DNA from: Lachnospiraceae bacterium
Lineage (GTDB): Bacteria > Bacillota > Clostridia > Lachnospirales > Lachnospiraceae
DNA: 64,000 bases
Assembly (NCBI GenBank): GCA_910574285.1
Contig: CAJTAL010000006.1
Location: 62,001-126,000, forward strand
Reading direction: 5' to 3'
Shown: piece after piece, positions 1 through 9,113 of the stretch
Layout of the letters: the number at the start of each line of letters is the position of its first letter
How positions within the stretch are numbered: the stretch's first letter is position 1
Made by a program: the position numbers and the translations under genes
Notes under the pieces: generated by a model
What the model saw: only the letters and a program-made list of their open reading frames with translations
Database searches by the model: none
Told to the model about the DNA's origin: nothing

Positions 1-1
1 C

Positions 2-604
2 TGTGATTATATCCTGCCGGAGGAGGAATATCTGGACTTGATGGGAGAGCAGCAGCCTATGCGTACCCTGATCAATGTGAGTACGGATCAGGAAGAGACT
101 TTCGAAGCATGGATAGAGGATTATTGTGAAAATATCAATCCGGAACTTCAGTACACCTCCAAAGCAGTGGCTGAAGCGGAGTTTACAGAGTATAAGAATA
201 TGTATACACTGGCGGGAAGTCTGCTTGCCCTGATCTTAGCGCTGATTGGGATCCTGAACTTTATCAATACCATGGCGACCTCCGTGCTGTACCGGAAGCG
301 GGAATTTGCCATGATGGAGGCGGTGGGGATGACCGGAAGGCAGTTAAGGCAGATGCTGTGCTGTGAGGGCGGATTCTATGCACTGTATACAGTGATCTGT
401 TCCGTCGTCGTTTCCGGTCTGATGAGCGTGCTGGTGGTGAAGCCGTTCGGTGACGGGATGTATTTCTTTAAGTGGCATTTTACTTTACTGCCGCTGGTGA
501 TCTGCATACCGATACTGCTTGCGGTGGTGGTTCTGGTGCCGGCAGTGTGCCGCCGGAGTATGAACAGACTCAGTGTAATAGATCGGCTGCGCAGGACAGA
601 ATAG
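2..604 (+). CDS. FtsX-like ABC permease, C-terminal part
   Basis: Partial gene entering from the left edge; the frame is open from base 2 and ends with TAG at 602-604. The visible ~200 residues hold three hydrophobic segments (about residues 65-85, 125-145 and 157-177 of the visible part) and the short motif YRKREFAMMEAVGMTGRQL between the first two. That loop is the hallmark of the FtsX permease domain of MacB-type ABC exporters (peptide or bacteriocin-resistance, or cell-envelope stress types). Its ATPase partner would lie upstream, outside the window. The substrate cannot be told. No terminator is evident before mtnN, which has its own promoter. Confidence 0.85.
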   Translation, partial: CDYILPEEEYLDLMGEQQPMRTLINVSTDQEETFEAWIEDYCENINPELQYTSKAVAEAEFTEYKNMYTLAGSLLALILALIGILNFINTMATSVLYRKREFAMMEAVGMTGRQLRQMLCCEGGFYALYTVICSVVVSGLMSVLVVKPFGDGMYFFKWHFTLLPLVICIPILLAVVVLVPAVCRRSMNRLSVIDRLRRTE

Positions 605-607
605 TCC

Positions 608-635
608 TTGTATATTGATTAGAGTAGTGTATAAT
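608..635 (+). promoter_or_regulatory. sigma-A type promoter for mtnN
   Basis: TTGTAT (608-613), 16-bp spacer, perfect TATAAT (630-635), about 43 bp upstream of the mtnN start codon. Confidence 0.6.
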
Positions 636-677
636 ATAGCTTGCAAGAATCAAGAGACACAGGAGGCGAGGAATATA

Positions 678-1370
678 ATGATAGGAATTATCGGAGCAAT
701 GGAGGAGGAAGTGGCGGCTTTAAAGGAAGCCATGGAGATTGAGGAGACGGTGGAGCAGGCAGGCATGACATTCTGCAAGGGGACGTTATGCGGGAAAGAG
801 GCGGTAGTCGTAAGGAGCGGGATCGGCAAGGTCAACGCCGGAATCTGCGCGCAGATCCTGGTAGACAGATTCCGGGCAGATACGCTGATCAACACAGGGA
901 TTGCAGGTTCTCTGGATGCGAAGATCGACATCGGGGATATGGTAATCTCCACAGACGCCGTACACCATGACATGGATGCGTCGATATTCGGGGATCCGGT
1001 GGGGCAGGTGCCGCGGATGGATACGCTCTTCTTCCCGGCAGATGAAGCGTTGGTACAGAAGGCGCTGCAGGCGAACGAGAAAGCCAACCCGGATATTCAT
1101 ACATATACCGGAAGAATTGCGAGCGGAGACCAGTTTATCGCTTCAAAGGAAGTGAAAGACAAGATCGTGCAGAATTTCCATCCGATGTGCGTGGAGATGG
1201 AAGGGGCAGGAATCGCCCACGCGGCGTATTTGAACAAAGTTTCGTATGTCATAATCCGCGCCATTTCGGACAAAGCTGACAACAGTGCGACAATGGACTA
1301 CCCGACCTTCGAACAGCAGGCAATTAACCACAGCGTAAGGCTTATGAAGGAATTGCTGACAATTATATAG
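678..1370 (+). CDS. mtnN: 5'-methylthioadenosine/S-adenosylhomocysteine nucleosidase
   Basis: Cytosolic enzyme (230 aa) that cleaves adenine from MTA, SAH and 5'-deoxyadenosine, the waste products of methylation, polyamine and radical-SAM chemistry, feeding methionine salvage. The N-terminus (GIIGAMEEEV) is nearly the family signature; VEMEGAGIAHAA binds the ribose and Asp198 in AISDKAD is the expected catalytic acid. The length matches the family. The ATG at 678 is chosen over an in-frame upstream start because it follows AGGAGG (661-666) and begins exactly at the conserved N-terminus. It has its own promoter and stands alone between the permease and an unknown membrane protein. Confidence 0.96.
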   Translation: MIGIIGAMEEEVAALKEAMEIEETVEQAGMTFCKGTLCGKEAVVVRSGIGKVNAGICAQILVDRFRADTLINTGIAGSLDAKIDIGDMVISTDAVHHDMDASIFGDPVGQVPRMDTLFFPADEALVQKALQANEKANPDIHTYTGRIASGDQFIASKEVKDKIVQNFHPMCVEMEGAGIAHAAYLNKVSYVIIRAISDKADNSATMDYPTFEQQAINHSVRLMKELLTII

Positions 1371-1403
1371 GATGAACGTGTTTCACAATATTGCCGGAAA
1401 TGA

Positions 1404-1476
1404 CAGATTCTCCCTTGGAGGAGCGCGGAATCTGTTGAACGGTTTTTGAGCTTTCCTTTTGAATTTCAGTTATAAT
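1404..1476 (+). promoter_or_regulatory. Inverted repeat and -10 element upstream of the 410-aa membrane protein
   Basis: CAGATTC (1404-1410) pairs with GAATCTG (1428-1434); it may end mtnN transcription but has no good T-run. A perfect TATAAT lies at 1471-1476, 24 bp before the next start codon; the -35 region is weak (TTGAGC 19 bp upstream). Confidence 0.4.
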
Positions 1477-1499
1477 TCTATTCAAAAGGAGGGCTTTTT

Positions 1500-2732
1500 A
1501 TGTTAGAAACAATGTTGGACGGACAGGTTCTGTTTGTTGTCATGGGAACTTTGGCGGCGGTAGGGATTATCAGCAAATGTATTGTGAGTGTCACTTTGAA
1601 GAGACTGGTGCGGGCAGCGGGAAATATGAATAAAAGCAACCACCCGTTTATGCGTTTGGTACGCGCCAAATTCGAACATGCCAGTATGATCAGTGACAAA
1701 GTAGAAAATGTTGACGTGTTCGTGGACAAGTATCTGTATGAGTATAAGGTGCTGGGCGTGCGTCTCTATGGATACCGGAGGATGGAGACCGTGACGGCGG
1801 TGTTATGCCTGATGGCCGGAGCTGCGGGGGCGGCGCTTGCGTACCGCAGGGACGGGCTTACGGATATGGTATGGACGTATGGAGCCGCGGGAGCAGGACT
1901 CGCGGTTCTGGTGTATCTGTTCCATATGAGCACGGATGAGAAATATCAGATGAATGCGGTACGGAATTATATGGTGGATTATCTGGAGAATGTATGCCGT
2001 CACAGGTATGAGAAGGAGAAGACTTATCAGAAGGGAATCAAGGTCCTGACACAGGAAGGGACTGCGGCGGAGTTCGGAGTCATGCCGGCGGAAGATTTCG
2101 ATCCGGAAGATGAAGAGCAGGCGGTCCGGATGAACCAAGCGGAACAATCGGAACGTGCAGATCATACGGAGAGAGCAGAGCGGATAAGCAGGATAAAGCC
2201 GGCGGAGCAGACAGGCCGGGCAGGCGGGGCGGAACATGCAGGCCGGACAAGCCGGCTGAATCGTACAGAACAGCCGGAGCCAATCGACTGGCTGGACGAG
2301 CCGGATGAGATAGATGAAGTGAATGCTGTAAGCGGTCCGGATACCAGGCAGGCGGGGGAGGCAGGCCAAAAAGACGGCCCGGAGGGGCCTTATCTTGTCA
2401 GAACACGTAAGACAGAGGGAGCAAAGAGCGCCGTCAGTACGTTCCATGCGGCAGAGAGGATTGCCGATGAAGCCATCAGCGCGATACGCGGCGCCAACGA
2501 GAAACATGTAAGCCAGAGTGAACCTATGGGGGCGATCCTGGAAGCAGAAGCAAGACATAGCGAAGCCTCCAGGGAGAATATAGCAGAGCTCCCGGCGGCG
2601 GAATTCGTAAGAGAGACGATGGAACCCAGGAGAAGGGAAGCGAAGGCCGGTCAGCCAAAAAGGGAGAAGCCGGGAGAAGATCTTGACAGAGATCTTGTGA
2701 TTCGTCGGATACTAGAAGAGTTTATGGCTTGA
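1500..2732 (+). CDS. Unknown membrane protein with charged C-terminal tail
   Basis: 410 aa, family not recognised. One hydrophobic segment near residues 9-33 and two more near 96-115 and 125-143 predict a three-pass membrane N-terminus; the intervening loop carries basic residues. From about residue 185 onward the protein becomes a low-complexity Glu/Arg/Ala-rich tail with imperfect RxE/HxE repeats (residues ~195-260), probably disordered and cytoplasmic. The last 25 residues (DLDRDLVIRRILEEFMA) look like a short amphipathic helix and could be a docking element. AAAAGGAGG precedes the ATG. The stop codon is overlapped by the -35 box of pgi, so it is probably monocistronic. Function unknown. 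Confidence 0.8.
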   Translation: MLETMLDGQVLFVVMGTLAAVGIISKCIVSVTLKRLVRAAGNMNKSNHPFMRLVRAKFEHASMISDKVENVDVFVDKYLYEYKVLGVRLYGYRRMETVTAVLCLMAGAAGAALAYRRDGLTDMVWTYGAAGAGLAVLVYLFHMSTDEKYQMNAVRNYMVDYLENVCRHRYEKEKTYQKGIKVLTQEGTAAEFGVMPAEDFDPEDEEQAVRMNQAEQSERADHTERAERISRIKPAEQTGRAGGAEHAGRTSRLNRTEQPEPIDWLDEPDEIDEVNAVSGPDTRQAGEAGQKDGPEGPYLVRTRKTEGAKSAVSTFHAAERIADEAISAIRGANEKHVSQSEPMGAILEAEARHSEASRENIAELPAAEFVRETMEPRRREAKAGQPKREKPGEDLDRDLVIRRILEEFMA

Positions 2733-2757
2733 TTAAACCACGCTGATTTGGTAAAAT
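2729..2757 (+). promoter_or_regulatory. Promoter for the pgi gene run
   Basis: TTGATT (2729-2734), 17-bp spacer, TAAAAT (2752-2757). The -35 box overlaps the TGA stop of the upstream gene. It likely drives pgi and the genes packed behind it. Confidence 0.6.
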
Positions 2758-2806
2758 ATATACATACGTTTAGATATACTTATAGATAGAAGGAAGGAGC
2801 CCTAAT

Positions 2807-4153
2807 ATGAGCAGAGTAACATTTGATTATTCAAAAGCAAAGACATTTATTTCGGAACATGAGATTGTATCTATGAAGAAGATCGCAGAGAACGCCAAAG
2901 CGGAACTTCTCGGAAGAGAAGGCGCCGGCAATGATTTCCTGGGATGGATTGATCTTCCGGTGGATTATGATAAGGAAGAATTCGCGCGGATCAAAGAGGC
3001 GGCGGTGAGAATCCAGGGAGATTCAGAAGTTCTTCTGGTGATTGGTATTGGTGGCTCTTACCTGGGTGCAAGGGCGGCGATCGAGTTCCTGCGCCACAAT
3101 TTCTATAACATGGTATCCAAAGAGGTGCGCAAGACACCGGAGATCTATTATGTAGGAAACAGCATCAGCAGCACTTATCTGAAGCATCTGATGGATGTAA
3201 TCGGCGAGAGAGATTTCTCTGTAAATATCATTTCCAAATCCGGAACCACCACGGAGCCGGCAATTGCTTTCCGTATCTTTAAAGAGATGCTTGAGAAGAA
3301 GTACGGCAAAGAAGAAGCGGCAAAGAGGATCTATGCCACCACTGATAAGGCAAGAGGAGCCCTCAAGAACCTGGCAACGGAAGAGGGATATGAGACTTTC
3401 GTAGTTCCGGATGACGTAGGCGGCCGTTTCTCCGTATTGACGGCGGTTGGACTTCTCCCCATCGCGGTAAGCGGCGCAGACATCGATCAGTTGATGGCAG
3501 GCGCGGCCGATGCAAGGGAGAAGGCGCTGAACGCTCCTTATGAAGAAAATGACGCGGTTCTGTATGCGGCGATCCGCAATATTCTTCACAGAAAGGGGAA
3601 AGCAGTTGAGATTCTTGCGAATTATGAGCCAAGCCTTCACTATGTATCCGAGTGGTGGAAGCAGCTCTACGGCGAGAGCGAGGGAAAAGATCAGAAGGGA
3701 ATCTTCCCGGCGTCTGTAGATCTTACTACCGACCTCCATTCCATGGGCCAGTTTATCCAGGACGGTAGCCGTATTATGTACGAGACGGTTCTGAATGTGG
3801 AGGAATCGACGGAAGAGATCGTAATCCAGGAAGAGCCGGTTGACTTAGACGGGCTGAATTATCTCAAAGGAAAGACCGTTGACTTTGTAAATAAGAGCGC
3901 CATGAACGGTACGATGCTTGCGCATACAGATGGGAATGTTCCGAATCTGGTAGTGAATATTCCGAAGCAGGACGAATTTTCATTAGGACAGTTATTCTAT
4001 TTCTTCGAGTTTGCCTGCGGTGTAAGCGGGTATATCCTTGGAGTAAATCCGTTCAATCAGCCGGGTGTGGAGAGCTATAAGAAGAATATGTTCGCACTCC
4101 TTGGAAAACCAGGATATGAGGCGGAGAGAGAAGAACTGCTGAAGAGATTATAA
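2807..4153 (+). CDS. pgi: Glucose-6-phosphate isomerase
   Basis: Cytosolic glycolytic enzyme interconverting glucose-6-phosphate and fructose-6-phosphate. 448 aa, the normal size of the short bacterial form. Both family signatures are visible: the [13 protein letters not shown] block near residue 203 and [14 protein letters not shown] near residue 420; SKSGTTTEP near residue 145 is the phosphate-binding loop. The ATG follows AAGGAAGGAG by 8 nt. The stop (TAA) overlaps the ATG of the next gene by one base (TAATG), which implies translational coupling to the decarboxylase. Confidence 0.97.
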   Translation: MSRVTFDYSKAKTFISEHEIVSMKKIAENAKAELLGREGAGNDFLGWIDLPVDYDKEEFARIKEAAVRIQGDSEVLLVIGIGGSYLGARAAIEFLRHNFYNMVSKEVRKTPEIYYVGNSISSTYLKHLMDVIGERDFSVNIISKSGTTTEPAIAFRIFKEMLEKKYGKEEAAKRIYATTDKARGALKNLATEEGYETFVVPDDVGGRFSVLTAVGLLPIAVSGADIDQLMAGAADAREKALNAPYEENDAVLYAAIRNILHRKGKAVEILANYEPSLHYVSEWWKQLYGESEGKDQKGIFPASVDLTTDLHSMGQFIQDGSRIMYETVLNVEESTEEIVIQEEPVDLDGLNYLKGKTVDFVNKSAMNGTMLAHTDGNVPNLVVNIPKQDEFSLGQLFYFFEFACGVSGYILGVNPFNQPGVESYKKNMFALLGKPGYEAEREELLKRL

Positions 4154-5553
4154 TGCGCACGATATATGACAGATTAAGAGAGTATGGCGGCTCTGATTAT
4201 TATGGATTCCATATGCCCGGACATAAGCGGAACTTAAATATGCCGGGCGGAAAGCTGCCGTACGAGATCGACATTACGGAGATTGACGGGTTCGATGATC
4301 TTCATCATGCAGACGGAATTCTGAAAGAAGCGCAGGAACGGGCGGCAAGGGTTTATCATGCAGAGGAGACTCATTTTCTCATCAATGGAAGCAGTGTCGG
4401 GATCTTAAGCGCCATAGCAGGCGTGACAAGAAGAGGTGATACGGTACTTGCGGCAAGAAATTGCCACAAGTCCGTTTATCATGCCATAGAGATGTTTGGA
4501 TTGAACCCGGTATATCTGATGCCGGGCTTCGATTTGTCTGTACATTTGAATATGGAAGTTTCTGCACAGGATGTAAGGGCGGCTTTGAAGAAGGAGCCGG
4601 GGATCCGGGCGGTTGTGATCGTATCACCGACCTATGACGGAGTCGTATCTGATGTAGAAGCGATAGCGGAAGCGGTCCATGAAGCAGGTATTCCACTCAT
4701 TGTAGACGGAGCCCATGGAGCGCATTTTGGCTTTCATGCGTATTTTCCGGAACATTCGAACGTGCAGGGGGCGGATCTGGTGGTCAACAGCCTGCATAAG
4801 ACCCTCCCGTCCCTGACGCAGACAGCGCTTCTGCATATGAACGGCAGCCTGGTGTGCCGGGAGAGGGTTCGGAGGTATCTGCATATGCTGCAGAGCAGCA
4901 GTCCGTCTTATGTGCTTATGGCGAGTATAGATTCCTGTATAGACCTTCTGGAAAATCACAGGAAAGAGCTTTTTGACCCTTATGCAAAGCGCCTTAAGCA
5001 TCTGAGGAAGGAATTGTCAGGACTTAAGAAGCTGCAATTGATTGAAACAAAGAGTTATGACCGTTCTAAGGTTATGATATCCGTAAGAAATACCGATATC
5101 TCTAGTAGACAGCTTTATTCAAAGCTGCTTGAGGACTATCACCTTCAGATGGAGATGGCGGCGGGGACCTATATTCTGGCTATGACTTCCGTGGGAGATA
5201 CGCAAGAAGGGATGGACAGGCTTATCGCCGCGCTGAAAGAGATTGACGCCGGATGCAGATTTCCGAAAGAGAGAGAAACTGACAGGAAGCTCCCTTGTCT
5301 TTCACTGCCGGATGTGGTATATAATAGTTCGGATATAGAGAACCTTATGAAACGAACGGTTCTATTCCGGGACAGCGTCGGACAGATAGCCGCGGAATAT
5401 GTATATCTGTATCCGCCGGGAATTCCCCTGGTAATACCCGGAGAAAAAGTAACAAAAGAAGCGGCAGATATGTTACAATGGTATTATGGTATGGGATTTC
5501 CCATAGAAGGACTGAAAGACGGGCAGTATATAGAGGTTTTGGCACATGGGTAA
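4153..5553 (+). CDS. Orn/Lys/Arg decarboxylase family PLP enzyme
   Basis: 466 aa, PLP fold-type I aminotransferase-like enzyme of the short (no wing domain) Orn/Lys/Arg decarboxylase family found in Firmicutes, which makes polyamine precursors such as cadaverine, putrescine or agmatine. The N-terminal GFHMPGHKRN is the family signature, Asp185 in DGAHGAHFG contacts the PLP ring nitrogen, and Lys216 in NSLHKTLPS is the expected Schiff-base lysine. The C-terminal ~110 residues are the small decarboxylase domain. It starts inside the pgi stop codon and overlaps the next gene by 8 bp. Which amino acid it uses cannot be read from the sequence. Confidence 0.93.
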   Translation: MRTIYDRLREYGGSDYYGFHMPGHKRNLNMPGGKLPYEIDITEIDGFDDLHHADGILKEAQERAARVYHAEETHFLINGSSVGILSAIAGVTRRGDTVLAARNCHKSVYHAIEMFGLNPVYLMPGFDLSVHLNMEVSAQDVRAALKKEPGIRAVVIVSPTYDGVVSDVEAIAEAVHEAGIPLIVDGAHGAHFGFHAYFPEHSNVQGADLVVNSLHKTLPSLTQTALLHMNGSLVCRERVRRYLHMLQSSSPSYVLMASIDSCIDLLENHRKELFDPYAKRLKHLRKELSGLKKLQLIETKSYDRSKVMISVRNTDISSRQLYSKLLEDYHLQMEMAAGTYILAMTSVGDTQEGMDRLIAALKEIDAGCRFPKERETDRKLPCLSLPDVVYNSSDIENLMKRTVLFRDSVGQIAAEYVYLYPPGIPLVIPGEKVTKEAADMLQWYYGMGFPIEGLKDGQYIEVLAHG

Positions 5554-6133
5554 GATCTACTGTATAATGGGAAAGAGTTCCTCCGGAAAGGATACGATGC
5601 TGAAAGCGGTCAGGAAGAGACTGCCGGACATCCGAAGCGTGACGCTTTATACGACCCGGCCTGTCCGTGACGGAGAACGGGACGGGGAGGAATACTTTTT
5701 CATATCGGAGGAGATATTAGATACATATGAGAAGCAGGGAAAGGTGATCGAGCAGCGGGCGTATGATACGGTGCATGGCATCTGGAGATACGCGATGCTC
5801 GACGACGGGCAGATCGATCTTGCGCGCGCGGATTATCTGGTAATCGGTACTTTAGAATCATACCGCAGGATGCGCGCTTACTATGGGCAAGAATATGTAG
5901 CGCCTGTTTATATCGAGGTTGAAGACGGAGAGAGGCTTACACGGGCCCTTGAGCGGGAGAGATGCCAGGAGATTCCAAGGTATGCGGAACTCTGCAGGAG
6001 ATTTCTTGCGGATACGGCAGATTATTCGGAGGAGAATCTGGAGGAACTTGGAATCACAAGAAGATATTTGAATCATGACGGGATACAGTGCTTAGAAGAG
6101 ATTATAGGGGAAATACAACATGGGAAGCTTTAA
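5546..6133 (+). CDS. Guanylate-kinase-like NMP kinase
   Basis: 195 aa P-loop kinase of the guanylate kinase family: ATP binding by GKSSSGKDT at the N-terminus and the GMP-binding block TLYTTRPVRDGERDGEEYFF near residue 32. True Gmk usually has GPSGVGKGT and follows rpoZ/remA; this variant sits in the Clostridia holB cluster, so it may be a second, divergent paralogue whose substrate is uncertain. The start ATG lies 8 bp inside the decarboxylase and its own end overlaps holB by 14 bp, so the genes are translationally coupled. Confidence 0.82.
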   Translation: MGKIYCIMGKSSSGKDTMLKAVRKRLPDIRSVTLYTTRPVRDGERDGEEYFFISEEILDTYEKQGKVIEQRAYDTVHGIWRYAMLDDGQIDLARADYLVIGTLESYRRMRAYYGQEYVAPVYIEVEDGERLTRALERERCQEIPRYAELCRRFLADTADYSEENLEELGITRRYLNHDGIQCLEEIIGEIQHGKL

Positions 6134-7109
6134 AGATGTAGTAGGTCACAAAGACATTATTAATTATATCAGCAATGCGGTGGCGATGGATCAGGTATCA
6201 CATGCGTATATACTGAACGGAGAGCGGGGGGCCGGCAAGAAGATGCTTGCGCTTCTGTTCGCCATGACGCTGTTGTGTGAGAAAAAAGGCCCGGGACCTT
6301 GTAATGAATGCCATTCCTGTAAGCAGGCGGAGAGCGGCAACCATCCCGATATCATCCGCGTCACGCATGAGAAGCCGAATTCTATCGGGGTGGATGACAT
6401 CAGAGTGCAGGTGAATAATACGGTCATGATCAAGCCTTATCAGGGACCTTATAAGGTGTATATCATTGACCGGGCGGATTTGATGACCGTGGAGGCGCAG
6501 AACGCGCTGCTTAAGACGATTGAGGAACCGCCGCAGTATACGGTTATCATGCTTCTGACGGAAAATGCGGATCTGCTGCTTCCGACGGTTACGTCCCGGT
6601 GCGTAATGCTGAAGCTGCGTTATATCAAGGACACGCTTATCCGGCGGTATCTGATGGAGAATCTGAAGATACCGGATTATAAGGCGGATCTGTGCACGGC
6701 ATTTGCCCAGGGGAATATGGGACAGGCGATTACGCTGGCGAATTCCGAGTATTTTAATGAAATCCGGGAAGAAGCGGTGCAGCTTCTGACGCACATACAT
6801 GAGATGGAGATAAGCGATATTATACAGGCAATCGGCCGTGTGGCGCCTTATAAACTGGAGATCAATGATTATCTGGACGTTATTATGGTGTGGTTCAGGG
6901 ATGTTCTTTTGTACAAGGCGACAAAGGATATCGACGTGGTTATATTCAAGGAGCAGATCAACGCCATCAAAGAACGGGCAAGTAAGAGTTCTTATGAGGG
7001 GATCCAACTGATACTGACCAGTTTTGAGAAAGCAAAATCCAGGCTTAAAGCAAATGTGAATTTTGAATTGGTAATGGAACTGTTGTTCCTGACGATAAAG
7101 GAGAATTAA
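6120..7109 (+). CDS. holB: DNA polymerase III subunit delta'
   Basis: 329 aa clamp-loader subunit. It keeps the N-terminal AAA+ fold with a P-loop-like NGERGAGKKML and the zinc module typical of gamma/delta' (Cys spacing C-x8-C-x2-C-x2-C around residues 53-67), followed by SRC (sensor/arginine-finger motif) in TVTSRCVMLKL. The C-terminal collar domain spans about residues 205-329. In Clostridia and Bacilli holB is followed by the yaaT/ricT homologue, as here (4-nt gap), which supports the assignment. Confidence 0.95.
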   Translation: MGSFKDVVGHKDIINYISNAVAMDQVSHAYILNGERGAGKKMLALLFAMTLLCEKKGPGPCNECHSCKQAESGNHPDIIRVTHEKPNSIGVDDIRVQVNNTVMIKPYQGPYKVYIIDRADLMTVEAQNALLKTIEEPPQYTVIMLLTENADLLLPTVTSRCVMLKLRYIKDTLIRRYLMENLKIPDYKADLCTAFAQGNMGQAITLANSEYFNEIREEAVQLLTHIHEMEISDIIQAIGRVAPYKLEINDYLDVIMVWFRDVLLYKATKDIDVVIFKEQINAIKERASKSSYEGIQLILTSFEKAKSRLKANVNFELVMELLFLTIKEN

Positions 7110-7113
7110 TAGC

Positions 7114-8025
7114 ATGACGAAAGTGATTGGAGTTAGGTTCCGACCGGCAGGGAAGGTCTATTTCTTCGCGCCGGGAAAATATGAAATTCAGGCGGGGGAC
7201 AAGGTGATTGTCGAGACGGCCAGAGGCGTAGAATTTGGTTCGGTAGTTACGGGGATAAAAGAAGTGGAAGACGAGATTGTCAATCAGCCTTTGAAGCCCG
7301 TGATCCGAATCGCGACGAAGGATGATATCCGCAAGGAAGAGAAGAACCGTGAGAAAGAAAAGGAAGCGTTCCATATCTGTCTTAATAAGATCCGTAAGCA
7401 TGGGCTGGAGATGAAGCTCATCGACGCGGAGTATACGTTTGATAATAATAAAGTTCTCTTTTATTTTACGGCGGACGGAAGGATTGATTTCCGTGAGCTG
7501 GTGAAGGATCTGGCAAGTGTGTTCCGTACCAGGATCGAACTGCGGCAGATCGGCGTCAGGGACGAGACGAAGATACGAGGCGGTATCGGTATCTGCGGAC
7601 GTTCTCTGTGCTGCCATACGTATCTGACGGAGTTTGCGCCGGTATCCATTAAGATGGCGAAGGAGCAGAATCTGTCGCTGAACCCGTCCAAGATCTCAGG
7701 GGTATGCGGAAGGCTGATGTGCTGCCTGACGAATGAAGAAGAGACTTATGAGGAGCTTAACAGCCGTCTTCCGTCGAACGGAGACCGTGTGACGACTCCG
7801 GACGGATTCAAGGGAGAAGTACATTCGGTGAATGTGTTGCGCCAACTGGTCAAGGTGATTGTGACTCTGGATAATGACGAGAAAGAGATCCGGGAGTATA
7901 AGGCGAAGGAACTCCGTTTCAAATCAAAGCGGAAGAAGAAGGATACAAGGCTGTCCAAAGAAGAGATGGCAGAATTGAAAGCGCTGGAAGAGAAGAACGC
8001 CTCTTCGAAGCTGGACGATGAATAA
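7114..8025 (+). CDS. ricT: RicT/YaaT-family protein (PSP1 domain)
   Basis: 303 aa, PSP1 C-terminal-domain protein. In Bacillus subtilis RicT (YaaT) joins RicA and RicF in an Fe-S complex that promotes RNase Y-dependent mRNA processing and affects sporulation and competence phosphorelay; that role is known for the family, not shown here. Two Cys clusters are seen, GICGRSLCCHTYL (about residue 162) and GVCGRLMCCL (about residue 197), consistent with cluster ligands. The C-terminal 30 residues are basic then acidic. Position directly after holB is the conserved order. Confidence 0.93.
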   Translation: MTKVIGVRFRPAGKVYFFAPGKYEIQAGDKVIVETARGVEFGSVVTGIKEVEDEIVNQPLKPVIRIATKDDIRKEEKNREKEKEAFHICLNKIRKHGLEMKLIDAEYTFDNNKVLFYFTADGRIDFRELVKDLASVFRTRIELRQIGVRDETKIRGGIGICGRSLCCHTYLTEFAPVSIKMAKEQNLSLNPSKISGVCGRLMCCLTNEEETYEELNSRLPSNGDRVTTPDGFKGEVHSVNVLRQLVKVIVTLDNDEKEIREYKAKELRFKSKRKKKDTRLSKEEMAELKALEEKNASSKLDDE

Positions 8026-8070
8026 GAAGACTTCTGATGCGGATAATGAACCGAAGTTGGGAAAAGAGAC

Positions 8071-8823
8071 ATGTGCGAGGAGAATAAGATTGAACTGAAT
8101 CCTGGGGAGCGTCTGGACGACCTGCAGATACGCGGGTATGAGATCATACAAAAGCCGGGAAGGTTCTGCTTTGGGATGGATGCGGTGCTGCTGGCCGCCT
8201 ACGCGAAGGTGAAGAAGCAGGAGAGAGCGCTGGATCTGGGAACAGGGACAGGGATTCTGCCGATTCTTCTGGAGGCTAAGAACGAAGGGGCACATTATAC
8301 CGGGCTGGAGATCCAGGCCGAGAGCGCGGATATGGCGAGGAGAAGCGTGAGGCATAACGGCCTTCAGGACAGGATCGATATCATAACCGGCGATATCAGG
8401 GAGGCGTCTGCGATCTTCGGGGCAGGGGCTTATAAGGTGATTACGGTGAACCCGCCGTATATGATCGGGGAACACGGGCTTAAGAATGAGAATGAAGCGT
8501 TGTACGCGGCCAGGCATGAAGTGCTGTGTACTCTTGATGATATACTGCGTGAAAGCGCGAAGATACTGCCGCTAAGAGGCAGGTTCTACATGGTGCACAG
8601 ACCGTTCCGCCTGCCGGAGATCCTGGCGAAGATGTCGAAAGCCGGGATCGAGCCGAAGCGGATGCGGCTGGTGTATCCATATGTGGATAAGGAACCCAAT
8701 ATGGTCCTGATCGAAGGTCTTCGGGGCGGAAATCCACGGATGCAGGTGGAAGCTCCGCTGATTGTATACCGGGAGAAAGGCAGCTATACAGAGGAGATTC
8801 TTAGGATTTACGGAAAAATATGA
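8071..8823 (+). CDS. tRNA1(Val) A37 N6-methyltransferase-like protein
   Basis: 250 aa class I SAM methyltransferase of the TrmN6/YfiC family. Motif I LDLGTGTGILPILL (about residue 52) binds SAM; NPPYM (about residue 130) is the N6-adenine methyltransferase signature. The E. coli relative methylates A37 of tRNA1(Val). No upstream in-frame start exists before a stop codon at 8047, so the ATG at 8071 is used even though only a weak GGGAAAAGAG precedes it; coupling to ricT is likely. Substrate is inferred from family only. Confidence 0.85.
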   Translation: MCEENKIELNPGERLDDLQIRGYEIIQKPGRFCFGMDAVLLAAYAKVKKQERALDLGTGTGILPILLEAKNEGAHYTGLEIQAESADMARRSVRHNGLQDRIDIITGDIREASAIFGAGAYKVITVNPPYMIGEHGLKNENEALYAARHEVLCTLDDILRESAKILPLRGRFYMVHRPFRLPEILAKMSKAGIEPKRMRLVYPYVDKEPNMVLIEGLRGGNPRMQVEAPLIVYREKGSYTEEILRIYGKI

Positions 8824-8853
8824 AGAAAAAGTGAAAAAAATGAAAAAAAGTAC

Positions 8854-8882
8854 TTGCATTCCTAAAAAAACTGTTATATAAT
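8854..8882 (+). promoter_or_regulatory. Promoter of tRNA-Lys
   Basis: TTGCAT (8854-8859), 17-bp spacer, TATAAT (8877-8882), about 42 bp before the tRNA. Confidence 0.75.
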
Positions 8883-8923
8883 ATCACTTGCGTTGAGAAA
8901 ATATGTAAAAGAATAACAGTTAT

Positions 8924-8996
8924 GCGCGATTAGCTCAGTTGGTAGAGCACCTGACTCTTAATCAGGGTGTCCAGGGTTCGAGCCCCTGATCGCGCA
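8924..8996 (+). tRNA. tRNA-Lys (anticodon CTT)
   Basis: 73 nt cloverleaf. The acceptor arms GCGCGAT (8924-8930) and ATCGCGC (8989-8995) pair fully with A discriminator; the anticodon stem CCTGA/TCAGG closes the loop CTCTTAA, giving anticodon CTT. GGTTCGAGCCC forms the T arm. The CCA end is not encoded. It is flanked by its own promoter and terminator, so it is a single-gene transcript. Confidence 0.97.
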
Positions 8997-9002
8997 CTCA
9001 AA

Positions 9003-9052
9003 ATCACTGTTTTTGGAGGCTTTTAAGAACTCCGGGGGCGGTGGTTTTTTTT
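9003..9052 (+). terminator. Terminator of tRNA-Lys
   Basis: ATCACTG (9003-9009) pairs with CGGTGGT (9039-9045, two G-U pairs) and GGAG (9015-9018) with CTCC (9030-9033); eight T follow (9045-9052). Confidence 0.6.
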
Positions 9053-9113
9053 GCCTGAGTTTATGTTCTGTTATCGACAGTGTACTGTCTGAGCAGGGAA
9101 AGGGAGGAAAGAG